Shown here one piece after another: positions 49,266-57,487 of a DNA stretch of 64,000 nt. The notes below the pieces were generated by a model. It did not search any database, was not told where the DNA came from, and saw only the letters and a program-made list of their open reading frames with translations. Origin of the DNA: Myxococcota bacterium. Lineage in GTDB: Bacteria > Myxococcota_A > UBA9160 > SMWR01. Where the stretch lies: the NCBI GenBank assembly GCA_022447545.1, contig JAKVBI010000002.1, forward strand, positions 121,665-185,664, in the 5' to 3' direction. Both the position numbers and the translations under genes were made by a program. Within the stretch, counting starts at the first letter, position 1. Each line of letters opens with the position of its first letter.

Positions 49266-50162
49266 TCATCGCCTAGCCCACTTCTGGGCCTCCAGGAATT
49301 CGAGCACCGCCTTGGCAACCGCCTGGGGCTGCTCGGGCAACAGCGCATGCCCTGCTTTGGGGATCTCGACGACGCGAACCCGATGGGGGAACTCATCGCG
49401 CAGCAGAGCGGCATTGGCAGGCGGCGCAAGAGCGTCCTCGCCCGGCTGCACCACCAGGATGGGCGCCCGACCGCCGGGCCACCAGCGGTCCGCGGAAGCC
49501 CGTTGGAGTGCCTCGACCTGGGCGAGCATGGTCGCCCCATACCAGCCACTGATCCACTCGTCGGGGACACGGTTGCCCTGAGCAAAAAACGCTTCCCCGA
49601 CGGCCTCCGCGCGTACCGAGTTAGGCAGGGTCGGGTCGAAGATCTTCGGGAAAGACTCGTGGGCGGCCGCCGTCCCGGGCACCCGACCTCCTGCCGCCAA
49701 CAGGATCGTCGCCTCGACGCGGTCTGGAAAATCTGTCGCGAAGGCCCGAGCAATACGATTCCCATAAGCGTGCCCCAGAACAAAAACACGCTCACCCTCG
49801 GGAAGCCCGGCGGCGCGCAACACGTATTCGATGTCAGCCGCATAGTCGTGAACCGAGGGTGGAGCGGACCAGTTCGTTCCGCTCGCTCCAATTCCCGGTG
49901 CATCGATCGCAAGGGTTCGGTAGCCGGCCTCCACCAGACGAGCCCCCAATTCGTTCAGGTCGCTCGCCGAGCGTCCCATACTGGCCAGCATCACGACAAT
50001 CGTGCCACTCCCAGAAGACGCATAGCCGATGGATCGGCCCTCCCGGTCCACTTGACCGGTTTGTCCAGACATCGCACGCGCGGCTTCGATGGCCAAGGCG
50101 TCTTGACTCCCGAATCCGAGAAGGACCAGCAGGAAAAGCGAAGCCGTGCTGTGTAGCTTCAT
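49266..50162 (-). CDS. Exported alpha/beta hydrolase-fold protein with Ala in place of the nucleophile Ser
   Basis: 298 residues with a signal peptide (HSTASLFLLVLLGFGSQDALA). The alpha/beta hydrolase fold is clear: VVMLASMGRSASD (oxyanion strand), YRTLAIDAPGIGAS, then VFVLGHAYGNRIARA where the elbow should be G-x-S-x-G but reads GHAYG (Ala codon gct), ending IPKAGHALLPEQP with the catalytic His. Loss of the nucleophile is reported for non-hydrolytic relatives such as lyases and binding proteins, so hydrolysis is unlikely by the usual mechanism. ATG 50162 has GAGGG eight bases upstream. It lies 10 bp from the TauD-like gene and 46 bp from the crotonase gene. Confidence 0.8.
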   Translation of the reverse strand: MKLHSTASLFLLVLLGFGSQDALAIEAARAMSGQTGQVDREGRSIGYASSGSGTIVVMLASMGRSASDLNELGARLVEAGYRTLAIDAPGIGASGTNWSAPPSVHDYAADIEYVLRAAGLPEGERVFVLGHAYGNRIARAFATDFPDRVEATILLAAGGRVPGTAAAHESFPKIFDPTLPNSVRAEAVGEAFFAQGNRVPDEWISGWYGATMLAQVEALQRASADRWWPGGRAPILVVQPGEDALAPPANAALLRDEFPHRVRVVEIPKAGHALLPEQPQAVAKAVLEFLEAQKWARR

Positions 50163-50172
50163 CGTGAAGCCC

Positions 50173-51213
50173 TCAAGCGTCGACAACGGGAATGCGACTG
50201 ACCGAGCGCCGTTGCTCCCAGTGCCCACTGGTGGCACGCTGGAAGTGGGGGGGTCGGCTATCGAGTACCCCCGTCGCCAGCCAGAGGCGTTTGAGGTGGC
50301 GAACATGACCCCTCGCACGATCATCCTGATAGGCGTCCCGCGCGTGGAGCACGTGGTAGTTGTTGACGAACTGGATGTCGCCGGGCTCGAGGGCCATGGA
50401 GACGCTGTAGTCACCACTACGCGCCATGTCGAAGACCCGCGTCAGGGCCTCCCGATCGGCCTCCCCAAGACGTGGAGCATCCTCATGACGCTGAGAGGCA
50501 AGGATGTAGGGCCGGATGTAACGAACGAAGAGCTGTTCGCCCCAACGGGTGAAGACAGGCAGCTGATACCAGCCTTTCGTCCCTGCGGCCTGTTCGCCGC
50601 GAAAGTCGAAGGGTTGCGGATGGTAGAGTGCCGCGGCGAGATCAGGAGCCTCGCGCACGAGGTCGTTGTGGATCGCCACTGCATTGGCGACCCTGGAAAC
50701 CCCACCACTGAGCCCGGCGTCCAGACACATCAAACCCACGAGATCCGATCCGTCCGAGTGGTACTCGAGCGCCATGCCTCCGAGTTCATTGCCCCGGGCG
50801 TTGGGATCGTCGGCAGCGCGGCCCTGATCCGTGACATCACCCAACACGTGGCCGCGGGCATTCTGGGGCCATGGCTCGCCGAGGTGCATGCCGATCCCCC
50901 AGTAGAGCACCTCCATCTCGCGCTGGTCATAGCGCTCTCGCGGGAGTCCCCGAAGCAGCACGAAGCCGCGTCCATCGATCAGTTCGCGCTCGATGCGAGA
51001 GAGCCGCACTCCCAGTGTCGGCAGGGGAAAGTCATCGCGCCCCAGAGACAGCACATCGTCGGATCGAGCCAAACTTTGGCGCAAGGCGGCATCGAGTTCT
51101 TCGAGTTCTGGCGGGGTCAACTCCTCGGTCCAGACCGCCGCATCGGCCATGTCTCCCATCCGCCATTCGCAGTGGGTCTCCAGGACTTCGGGCCGAACCT
51201 CCAACGAACTCAC
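50173..51213 (-). CDS. TauD/TfdA-family 2-oxoglutarate-dependent dioxygenase
   Basis: 346 residues of the Fe(II)/2-oxoglutarate dioxygenase fold. The iron ligands are His and Asp of LEYHSDGSDL and the later His of NNYHVLHARDAY; Arg in HVRHLKRLWLATG is the usual 2-oxoglutarate contact. RGFVLLRGLPRERYD is family typical. Substrate is unknown; members oxidise alkyl sulphonates, aryl-oxyacetates and many others. GTG at 51213 starts just after the DUF2855 stop; TTG at 51204 and ATG at 51156 are alternatives. The overlap and spacing make it part of one operon with the DUF2855 gene upstream and the Ser-less hydrolase downstream. Confidence 0.88.
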   Translation of the reverse strand: MSSLEVRPEVLETHCEWRMGDMADAAVWTEELTPPELEELDAALRQSLARSDDVLSLGRDDFPLPTLGVRLSRIERELIDGRGFVLLRGLPRERYDQREMEVLYWGIGMHLGEPWPQNARGHVLGDVTDQGRAADDPNARGNELGGMALEYHSDGSDLVGLMCLDAGLSGGVSRVANAVAIHNDLVREAPDLAAALYHPQPFDFRGEQAAGTKGWYQLPVFTRWGEQLFVRYIRPYILASQRHEDAPRLGEADREALTRVFDMARSGDYSVSMALEPGDIQFVNNYHVLHARDAYQDDRARGHVRHLKRLWLATGVLDSRPPHFQRATSGHWEQRRSVSRIPVVDA

Positions 51214-51217
51214 CTCC

Positions 51218-52312
51218 TCAGCCTTCCCACAGCGACAGGATATGCCCCGTCTGGGGCGATGCATGCCCCCCGAGCAGGTTCTGGAACACACGCTCTACCG
51301 CCGGGGGTCCCCCATCGAACTGGACGTTCAGCCAGCCCTCGCTGGATTGGCAGAAAGCGCGCCACCCCTCTCCCAAGCGCCGTTGGAAACCCTCGGGCCC
51401 CCAGGCCTCCACACGTTTGGTGATCTCACCCGGGGCAAAGAAGAATGCGGGCTCAGGCCCGGGCAGATCGGTGTCACGCGGTCCTGCCGACCAATGGGTC
51501 GCACCCACGATTCCGCTGTAGCGCAGCTGATCGCCCAGGTGTCGGTGAAGCGCGTTCACGAACCCCCCGTCGCCCGAGTGGTCGACGAAGACGGCCGGCG
51601 CATCCGCAGACAATTTCTCGACCTCGTCGTACGCCAACACCTCGTCGTAGAAACCCAGCCCCTCGACGAAGGCACGGTGGCGGGCCGAGGTGAAGCCCAC
51701 CACATGTTGCCCGGCACGCTGGGAAAGCAGGAAGGCCAGGGCAATGGCCGTCTTGCTCGACGCGCTGGAGATCAAAACACGCTCGGCCCCGAACCCATTG
51801 GCATCTTCCAGAAACCCGTGGACCAGAAATGAGGTCATGAACAAGCCACGCAGCAGAAGAATCCGACTCTCGTAGCCGGCATCGTAGTGGGGATCTGCGT
51901 CGACCGGCTGGTATTGGCGGTAGACCGGGGCGTGTTGACTGCGATGGGGGGCGGCATCTACGAAGGAGTGAGCCGTCACCCCGGAAGCCTCCACCACCAG
52001 ATGGGTGCTCATGGGAAAGAAGCCAAAGGCCCGGGTTCCCTCAGCCACCTCCGGGTGGCGCGAAGCCAGTACGTCGCCAAAGCCCATGACGGGAACGCGA
52101 CCCCAGCCCTCGTCGGCGGGAAAGAAGCCCCAATAGTTGAGCATGTCGCCCGCTGCCGCATAGGTGACGTTGTTGGAAGTCAGTGCAAAGCGGTCCACCC
52201 GAAACAGCACCTCCGAAGGCCCGAGTTCCGGAAGGGTCGAACAATCCAAGCGCCCCTGGCTCCAGTCGTCTCGGCGTACCGAGTACGTCATCTCCTCGAA
52301 GTCCGCTGCCAT
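51218..52312 (-). CDS. DUF2855-family protein
   Basis: 364 residues. DRFALTSNNVTYAAAGDMLNYWGFFPADEG is the family hallmark, followed by VPVMGFGDVLASRHPEVAEG and ILLLRGLFMTSFLVHGFLED. The fold is thought to be MDR/alcohol-dehydrogenase like, with VLISSASSKTAIALAF as the cofactor loop region; no zinc motif is visible. It is therefore a probable NAD(P)H-dependent reductase or binding protein of unknown substrate. ATG 52312 has GGAGG about seven bases upstream. Its stop adjoins the dioxygenase start, so the two are translationally linked. Confidence 0.82.
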   Translation of the reverse strand: MAADFEEMTYSVRRDDWSQGRLDCSTLPELGPSEVLFRVDRFALTSNNVTYAAAGDMLNYWGFFPADEGWGRVPVMGFGDVLASRHPEVAEGTRAFGFFPMSTHLVVEASGVTAHSFVDAAPHRSQHAPVYRQYQPVDADPHYDAGYESRILLLRGLFMTSFLVHGFLEDANGFGAERVLISSASSKTAIALAFLLSQRAGQHVVGFTSARHRAFVEGLGFYDEVLAYDEVEKLSADAPAVFVDHSGDGGFVNALHRHLGDQLRYSGIVGATHWSAGPRDTDLPGPEPAFFFAPGEITKRVEAWGPEGFQRRLGEGWRAFCQSSEGWLNVQFDGGPPAVERVFQNLLGGHASPQTGHILSLWEG

Positions 52313-52369
52313 CTCATTCCTCCGCTTGCCGCCAGGTGCCACTGGATGAACCCGATCTGAGAGAGCTGC

Positions 52370-54631
52370 CTACGGCGACTCTCTCAAAACCTCCACGTCC
52401 ACGGGTATCCCGTTGAGAACGGCATTGCCGGAAAGCTCGTCCAGGCGGAGCTCGTCCGTCAGCCGATTCGAATTGACACCGGGTTGAAACTCGGACGCCA
52501 CACTCAGGCGCGCTCCTGAACGATCATGTCCGAAGCCATGAGGCAAGCTGACGACACCGGGCATGACATCTGAAGTGATCTCCACCGGCGCTACCACCTT
52601 GCCCACCCGGGAACTCACGCTCACCCGGGATCCGTCGGTGACTCCCAACCGATCAGCGTCTTCGGGGTGAACGAGCAGGATGCAGCGCTCCCGGCCTTTC
52701 GACAGGGCTCGCAGGTTGTGCATCCACGAGTTGTTCGAGCGTAGATGGCGCCGACCCACCAGAACCAGGCCCTTCGTCGGCCGGTCCAACCTGGCGCGCA
52801 GACGTTCCACGTCCTCGACGATCAGGTCCGGTGCCAGTTCCACCCGTCCACTGCTCGTCGTCAACATCTCCGGCAACACCGGTTCCAGGGGACCGAGGTC
52901 CACGCCGTGCTTCGAATCGATCAGGGCCTGCAACGACAGCCCCTCGCCGCCATCCTGGAAACCATCCCCGTAGGGCCCGGTTCGCAGCATCAGGTCCAGA
53001 ATGCGGGACGGTCCCTGCCAAGCATCGAGCGCCCGCCGAGCCTGGGGCTCGTTCACGCCGGAGTGGGGGCTGCCCTTTCCCAGGGCAACGCCCAGGCGAT
53101 TGCTGAGCAGCAAATCCTCGGCCGCTGCGGCGTCGGCTCCCTGCATGCGGCCAGCCAACTCCATGGCGATCTCCCAGAGATGGCGGACGCCCGCAGGAGG
53201 CTCGAGAACTGCAGGCGACCAGCGCGCATGGTTTCGAACCGAGAGGCCATGAAACAACATGGGATAGTTGGGTCGTTCGAGGGGAGCCGAGGTCGGCAGA
53301 ATCACATCGGCATGGCGAGTGGTCTCATTGATGTAGAGATCCACGCTGACCATGAATTCAAGCCCTTCGAGGGCACGATCCAGACGATCGCTATTGGGCG
53401 TCGAACAGACCGGGTTGCCCGCGATGGTCAGCAGCGCGCGTACGCGATCGTCTCCGGGGGTATCGATCTCCTCGGCCAGCGCGGCCACGGGCAACTCTCC
53501 GCCGAACTCGGGTAGCGAACGCACGCGGGTGTGCCAGCGCCCATAGGGAACTCTTCCCTTGCGCCGAGTGGAGAACTCAGGCGGCGCATGAGCGGGCCGG
53601 GGGAACATGACGCCCCCCGGCCGATCGAGATTCCCCGTAATCGTGTTGAGTACATCCACCAACCAGCTCGCAAGAGTGCCGAACTCCTGGGTGCAAGTGC
53701 CGATCCGGCCATAGCAGGCCGCCGAAGGGGCCGCCGCGAATTCCCGGGCCAGCTCTCGGGTCTCCGACGCCGCAATTCCCGTGGCGGCGGCCACGGCCTC
53801 GGGAGAGAATTCCAGGGCCAGCGCCCTCAACTCCTCGAGCCCCGTCGCCTGCTCGCTCACACGTTTCAAATCGACGTGACCCTCTTCGAACAGCACATGA
53901 ACCAGCGCGAACAGGAACAGGGCATCCGTACCTGGTCGAATGGACAGATGCTCGTCGGCGAGCCGAGCGGTCTCGCTTCGACGGGGGTCGACGACCACCA
54001 GGCGCCCTCCCCGCTCCCGCAGCCGGCGCAGGCGACCCGGCATGTCCGGCGCCGTCATGATGCTTCCGTTGGACGCCATTGGGTTGGCTCCAAGCACCAG
54101 CAAGAAGTCCGTCCGGTCGATGTCGGGCACCGCGAACGCCGAGGGAGAACCAAAAAGCAGACAACTCGACAACATCTTCGGGAGTTGATCGACACTCGTG
54201 GCCGAAAAGCGCCAACGCGTCTCCAGCGCGCGGATCAAAACGGGCATCGAAAGATTCGACGCGAAGTCGTGAGCGTTGGGGTTTCCGAGATAGATGGCCA
54301 GCGAATTGGGGCCGTGCGTATCTCGCAGCTGGGTCAATCGAGAGACCACGAGATCAAGAGCTTCGTCCCAGTCAATCTCGATGAATTCACCATTCACGCG
54401 CTTGACCGGAGTGCGAAGACGATCGGGGTCCTCGCTCAGAGCCGACATCCCAACCACCTTGGGGCACACGTAACCCCGGCTCATGACATCCCGCTCGTCG
54501 CCGCGGACATCGACCACACGCCCCTGTACACGATCGACCGCAACGGAAACTCCGCAATGGGCCTCGCACAGTGTGCAGCTCCGGTGCACGACATCGATTT
54601 CATCATTGATCGAGGGGTTCGAGTCAGCCAT
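52370..54631 (-). CDS. Molybdopterin-dependent oxidoreductase (formate dehydrogenase/DMSO-reductase superfamily)
   Basis: 753 residues. N-terminal CTLCEAHCGVSVAVD plus GYVCPKVVG is the [4Fe-4S] cluster motif, followed by LRTPVKRVNGEFIEIDWDEAL and LGNPNAHDFAS, NPMASNG and VVDPRRSETARLADEHLSI, the bis-MGD-binding blocks. No twin-arginine leader is present, so it is cytoplasmic. Around the usual Mo-ligand position (SVDQLPKMLSSCLL) there is no clear Cys or Sec at the formate-dehydrogenase spot; the nearby Ser-Ser-Cys might serve, or the ligand may be an oxo group. Substrate unknown. It begins an apparent leftward series with DUF2855 and TauD-like genes, 57 bp upstream. Confidence 0.85.
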   Translation of the reverse strand: MADSNPSINDEIDVVHRSCTLCEAHCGVSVAVDRVQGRVVDVRGDERDVMSRGYVCPKVVGMSALSEDPDRLRTPVKRVNGEFIEIDWDEALDLVVSRLTQLRDTHGPNSLAIYLGNPNAHDFASNLSMPVLIRALETRWRFSATSVDQLPKMLSSCLLFGSPSAFAVPDIDRTDFLLVLGANPMASNGSIMTAPDMPGRLRRLRERGGRLVVVDPRRSETARLADEHLSIRPGTDALFLFALVHVLFEEGHVDLKRVSEQATGLEELRALALEFSPEAVAAATGIAASETRELAREFAAAPSAACYGRIGTCTQEFGTLASWLVDVLNTITGNLDRPGGVMFPRPAHAPPEFSTRRKGRVPYGRWHTRVRSLPEFGGELPVAALAEEIDTPGDDRVRALLTIAGNPVCSTPNSDRLDRALEGLEFMVSVDLYINETTRHADVILPTSAPLERPNYPMLFHGLSVRNHARWSPAVLEPPAGVRHLWEIAMELAGRMQGADAAAAEDLLLSNRLGVALGKGSPHSGVNEPQARRALDAWQGPSRILDLMLRTGPYGDGFQDGGEGLSLQALIDSKHGVDLGPLEPVLPEMLTTSSGRVELAPDLIVEDVERLRARLDRPTKGLVLVGRRHLRSNNSWMHNLRALSKGRERCILLVHPEDADRLGVTDGSRVSVSSRVGKVVAPVEITSDVMPGVVSLPHGFGHDRSGARLSVASEFQPGVNSNRLTDELRLDELSGNAVLNGIPVDVEVLRESP

Positions 54632-54823
54632 ACGACACAGGAACTCCAGGTGTTCAAAGGATCCGATCCTCACCCACGACACGGCGGTGTGTGGAGGCGA
54701 TACCAGTCTACACTCGACGGCCCACCGCAGCGAAACTCGGAGTCAAGCCGCCAAGCGAGACCGATCCCACCGCTTGTGCCATCAGCGGCCAATCAACAGA
54801 TCTCGTGATGGTATGGTGGCTCC

Positions 54824-55489
54824 ATGTCTGATCCGACTCCCGACCCGCAAGACGTGCTGAAGCAGATCCGCATGATCGAAGAACTGGCCCGTTCCAACCC
54901 CCGACCGTCCCCGGACCTGCGGCGACTCAGTGCCTCCCTCCTCGACCTGAGCCGCTGGATGCTCACCACCAATGGCGAAGCTTCGGCCATCACCACTGCC
55001 GCCGACCGTCTCGAAGCTCTTGTGGAAGACATCGAAGCCACGAATCCCGGTCCCAGCCGGTTCACCCTGCCCCTGCCCGAAGAACCCCAGGAGAGGTACA
55101 TCAACGAACGCAGCACCCATCCGCTGGTGGGCGTCACGAACCCGGCGTCGCCTGGAATCGCTGTGCGAGTCGAAGACGGCCGCATCCTGGGCGACGTCAC
55201 CTTCGACGCCCGATTCGAGGGAAACGTCGGCTGGGTGCACGGTGGGTTCGTGGCCGCCGGGTTCGACATCATCTCGGTACTGGCGTGTCGGCTTTCGGGC
55301 CGAGGGGGACCAACGGGAACCCTATCGGTCCGCTACCAGTCCCCCACACCCATCGGTGTCCCGCTCCGCTACGAGGGCGACTTCCTCCGCGCTGAAGGAC
55401 GCAAACTATTCGCCGAGGGACGACTCATGCGCCTCGACGACGAAACGGTCACGGCCCGGTCCGAAGCCATCATCATCGCCCTGGCATAG
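54824..55489 (+). CDS. PaaI/4HBT-family hotdog thioesterase
   Basis: 221 residues. A helical N-terminus (about 1-90) precedes a single hotdog domain: THPLVGVTNPASPGIAVRVE, DARFEGNVGWVHGGFVAAGFD (the conserved WVHGG with a small-residue cluster) and GTLSVRYQSPTPIGVPLRYEGDF. This pattern matches PaaI-type acyl-CoA thioesterases. The long N-terminal helical part is not in canonical PaaI. ATG 54824; divergent from the molybdopterin enzyme gene across 192 bp. Confidence 0.82.
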   Translation: MSDPTPDPQDVLKQIRMIEELARSNPRPSPDLRRLSASLLDLSRWMLTTNGEASAITTAADRLEALVEDIEATNPGPSRFTLPLPEEPQERYINERSTHPLVGVTNPASPGIAVRVEDGRILGDVTFDARFEGNVGWVHGGFVAAGFDIISVLACRLSGRGGPTGTLSVRYQSPTPIGVPLRYEGDFLRAEGRKLFAEGRLMRLDDETVTARSEAIIIALA

Positions 55490-55701
55490 AGCAGTCATCG
55501 CCGCGGGCTCTCGATGCTCACCACCGGGGCTTCTGCGCCCTGGAATCTCCTCGCTCGCCCAGCGAAGGCCTTCCCCCCCGCTTTCTTCAGCGGCGCGCAA
55601 GAAATCGGGAATGGCCGCGAAACCACTCAAGTTCTTAGCGGGGTCTCCGATTCATTCAGGGAGCGCGACGAACTTCGAGACACCGCAACAAGGAGACCCA
55701 C

Positions 55702-55902
55702 ATGGCGACCCGACCCTTTGCCTTCGGAGCCCGTTTTAAAGATGGTGACCGAACCGTGCGCGTGTACCCCAAGAGCGTCTCACCCCAGCGCTACATCACC
55801 GAGGTGTCCAAGCGCGGCAAGCAGACGAAGACACGCGAACACACCTCGCTCCCTGGCGCTCTCCAGACCTTCGCCCAGGCCTGGCGCAGCCGACTGAACT
55901 GA
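55702..55902 (+). CDS. Small basic protein of unknown function
   Basis: 66 residues, basic and compact: RPFAFGARFKDGDRTVRVYPKS, then QRYITEVSKRGKQTKTREHTSL and ALQTFAQAWRSRLN. Predicted two strands and two helices. AAGGAG lies about seven bases before the ATG, which supports real translation. No signal peptide, Cys or membrane segment. It may bind nucleic acid because of the basic surface, but that is only composition. Converges on the SDR gene with a 25 bp gap. Confidence 0.6.
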   Translation: MATRPFAFGARFKDGDRTVRVYPKSVSPQRYITEVSKRGKQTKTREHTSLPGALQTFAQAWRSRLN

Positions 55903-55927
55903 ACCCACCCGCAGGGGGCACCGGCGT

Positions 55928-56743
55928 CTATTCGTCGGCTGCCCAGGGAACCGAGAACTTGCCCGTCACCATGGCACCCTGAAAACCGCCATCGGTCCAA
56001 AGCACCTCGCCGCTCACGTAACTCATGCGTGGGCTGTTCAGCAGCACCAGAGGCCAGGCCTGCTCGTCGGCGTCGGAGTAGCGCCCGATCGGACCCACCG
56101 CCGTATCGATCAACTCCTTGCCTGACGCGGCGTGGAAGGACGGCATCATGGGGGTCGAGGTCGGGCCCGGGTTGATGCAGTTCAATCGGATCCCCTGCTT
56201 GATGAGGTCCGCTCCCCGCCACCCTACCCAAGCGTCGATCACCTGCTTGGAGAACAAGTAGCCGCCCATCAGGGCTTCGGTGTGCTCCTCACACCACTTG
56301 TGCGCTTCATCAAATTCTTCGATCGCCAGAAACTCGAGAATCGTTTCCAGGTTCTGCTGCCACCCGAATCCACCCGCCGACGAGATGACTCCAATGGACG
56401 CTCCCTCGGTGAGTTTGGGCACGAGCAACTCGATCAGATGTCTCGCTCCCACGAAATTGACCAACATGGTGTCGACATCCGAAAAAGGAGTGCCCGGCAG
56501 CCCTGCACAACTGGCGATGGAATGCACAGGACCTTCAATACTCGACGCAGCCTGCTCGATGGCGGCGCGGTCGCGCAGGTCCACTTCCAAAAACGCATCG
56601 ACCGGGGCTTCCACGGGCTTGACGTCCAGTGCGGTCACCCGCGCTCCGAGCTCCGACAGGATTCGGGCCGTCGAGGCCCCCATTCCCGAAGCCGCCCCCG
56701 TCACCACCACGTGCTGCCCCTCGTAACCGAGTGCGTCCTGCAT
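55928..56743 (-). CDS. Short-chain dehydrogenase/reductase
   Basis: 271 residues. Cofactor loop TGAASGMG, TALDVKP at the end of strand 2 (Asp favours NAD), then ASCAGLPG instead of NNAG after strand 4, Ser in VISSAGG and active-site GYLFSKQVI with Tyr and Lys. The segment between Ser and Tyr is longer than normal because of an acidic helix (EFLAIEEFDEAHKWCEEHTEAL), as in the 3alpha-hydroxysteroid dehydrogenase/carbonyl reductase type. C-terminal VSGEVLWTDGGFQGA. ATG 56743 has GGAGGAGG at good spacing. Probably a hydroxysteroid- or carbonyl-active enzyme; substrate open. Confidence 0.9.
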   Translation of the reverse strand: MQDALGYEGQHVVVTGAASGMGASTARILSELGARVTALDVKPVEAPVDAFLEVDLRDRAAIEQAASSIEGPVHSIASCAGLPGTPFSDVDTMLVNFVGARHLIELLVPKLTEGASIGVISSAGGFGWQQNLETILEFLAIEEFDEAHKWCEEHTEALMGGYLFSKQVIDAWVGWRGADLIKQGIRLNCINPGPTSTPMMPSFHAASGKELIDTAVGPIGRYSDADEQAWPLVLLNSPRMSYVSGEVLWTDGGFQGAMVTGKFSVPWAADE

Positions 56744-56890
56744 TTCCGTCCTCCTCCTGCTGCATCATCCCACCGAGCGGGTGCTCGCCGGATTGCGGTT
56801 CTCGTTCGTGCGCCGAGCCCAGTGGATCTCCCCTGGGCTCCTCACATTATGCACGATCCAAGGCCTCTCGGTCTCAGAGAGCGTTTCGGC

Positions 56891-57478
56891 TCACCCCTTC
56901 CTCGACGCCTTCCGAGCCAGCACACGAGCCGTGTGTGCACCGTTCGAATCCCAACCTTGTTCGAGCCTCAGAGGCTCGAGCCCCGCAGATCCCAGCGTCG
57001 ATGCCAGGTGCTCGAACTCCACCAGAAATCGCGCCGGCGGGTGGGCGTGCCGCTCGAGATGACGGGTCGTGGGCTGCACGTAAACCACGCGCCCCGATGG
57101 CGCCAACGCCGATGCGATGGCACGCCACATCTCGGGAGTCAGAAGGAACCAGGTGCAGACCACGAGGTCGAAGGGACCTTCAGGCAGGGCATCCACTTCG
57201 AGATCGAGAGCACACGTATCGATCTCGACACCGACGCGCTCGGCGGTGGCACTCGCCAGATCGAGACCCCGGGGCGAGACGTCCACCAGGGTCACCTGCA
57301 AACCACGACGCGCGAAATAGATCGCGTTCCGCCCCACTCCGCCCGCGAGATCGAGCCCCCGACCCACGGACGGCAGCTCGGCTTCGATCTCCCCCAGGAA
57401 AGGCTCCACCTCCTCAGGGTCCGACACGGACCGCTCGGCGTAACGCCCCTCCCATTTCTCGAAGTCCTGGCGGCTCAT
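56891..57478 (-). CDS. Class I SAM-dependent methyltransferase
   Basis: 195 residues. GRGLDLAGGVGRNAIYFARRGLQVTLVDVSPRGLDLA is motif I and post-I, and FDLVVCTWFLLTPEMWRAIASAL follows, with a Pro-rich linker HLERHAHPPARFLVEF. The profile resembles TehB/UbiE-type small-molecule methyltransferases. Nothing shows the acceptor. The ATG at 57478 is only 9 bp from the end of the P450 gene, with no clear Shine-Dalgarno, so translation may depend on the P450 gene. The P450-methyltransferase pair suggests hydroxylation followed by O-methylation; this is inference. Confidence 0.85.
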   Translation of the reverse strand: MSRQDFEKWEGRYAERSVSDPEEVEPFLGEIEAELPSVGRGLDLAGGVGRNAIYFARRGLQVTLVDVSPRGLDLASATAERVGVEIDTCALDLEVDALPEGPFDLVVCTWFLLTPEMWRAIASALAPSGRVVYVQPTTRHLERHAHPPARFLVEFEHLASTLGSAGLEPLRLEQGWDSNGAHTARVLARKASRKG

Positions 57479-57487
57479 GGGTCGCGT

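Noticed and set aside
48443-49912. 489-codon version of the crotonase starting at 49912
   Set aside because: The extension lies antisense-like within the upstream hydrolase gene and is Arg/Pro/Ser rich; the ATG at 49219 has GAGGAGG.
56941-56960. GTTCGAATCC-like string resembling a tRNA T-arm
   Set aside because: It lies inside the methyltransferase reading frame and no acceptor stem or anticodon arm surrounds it.
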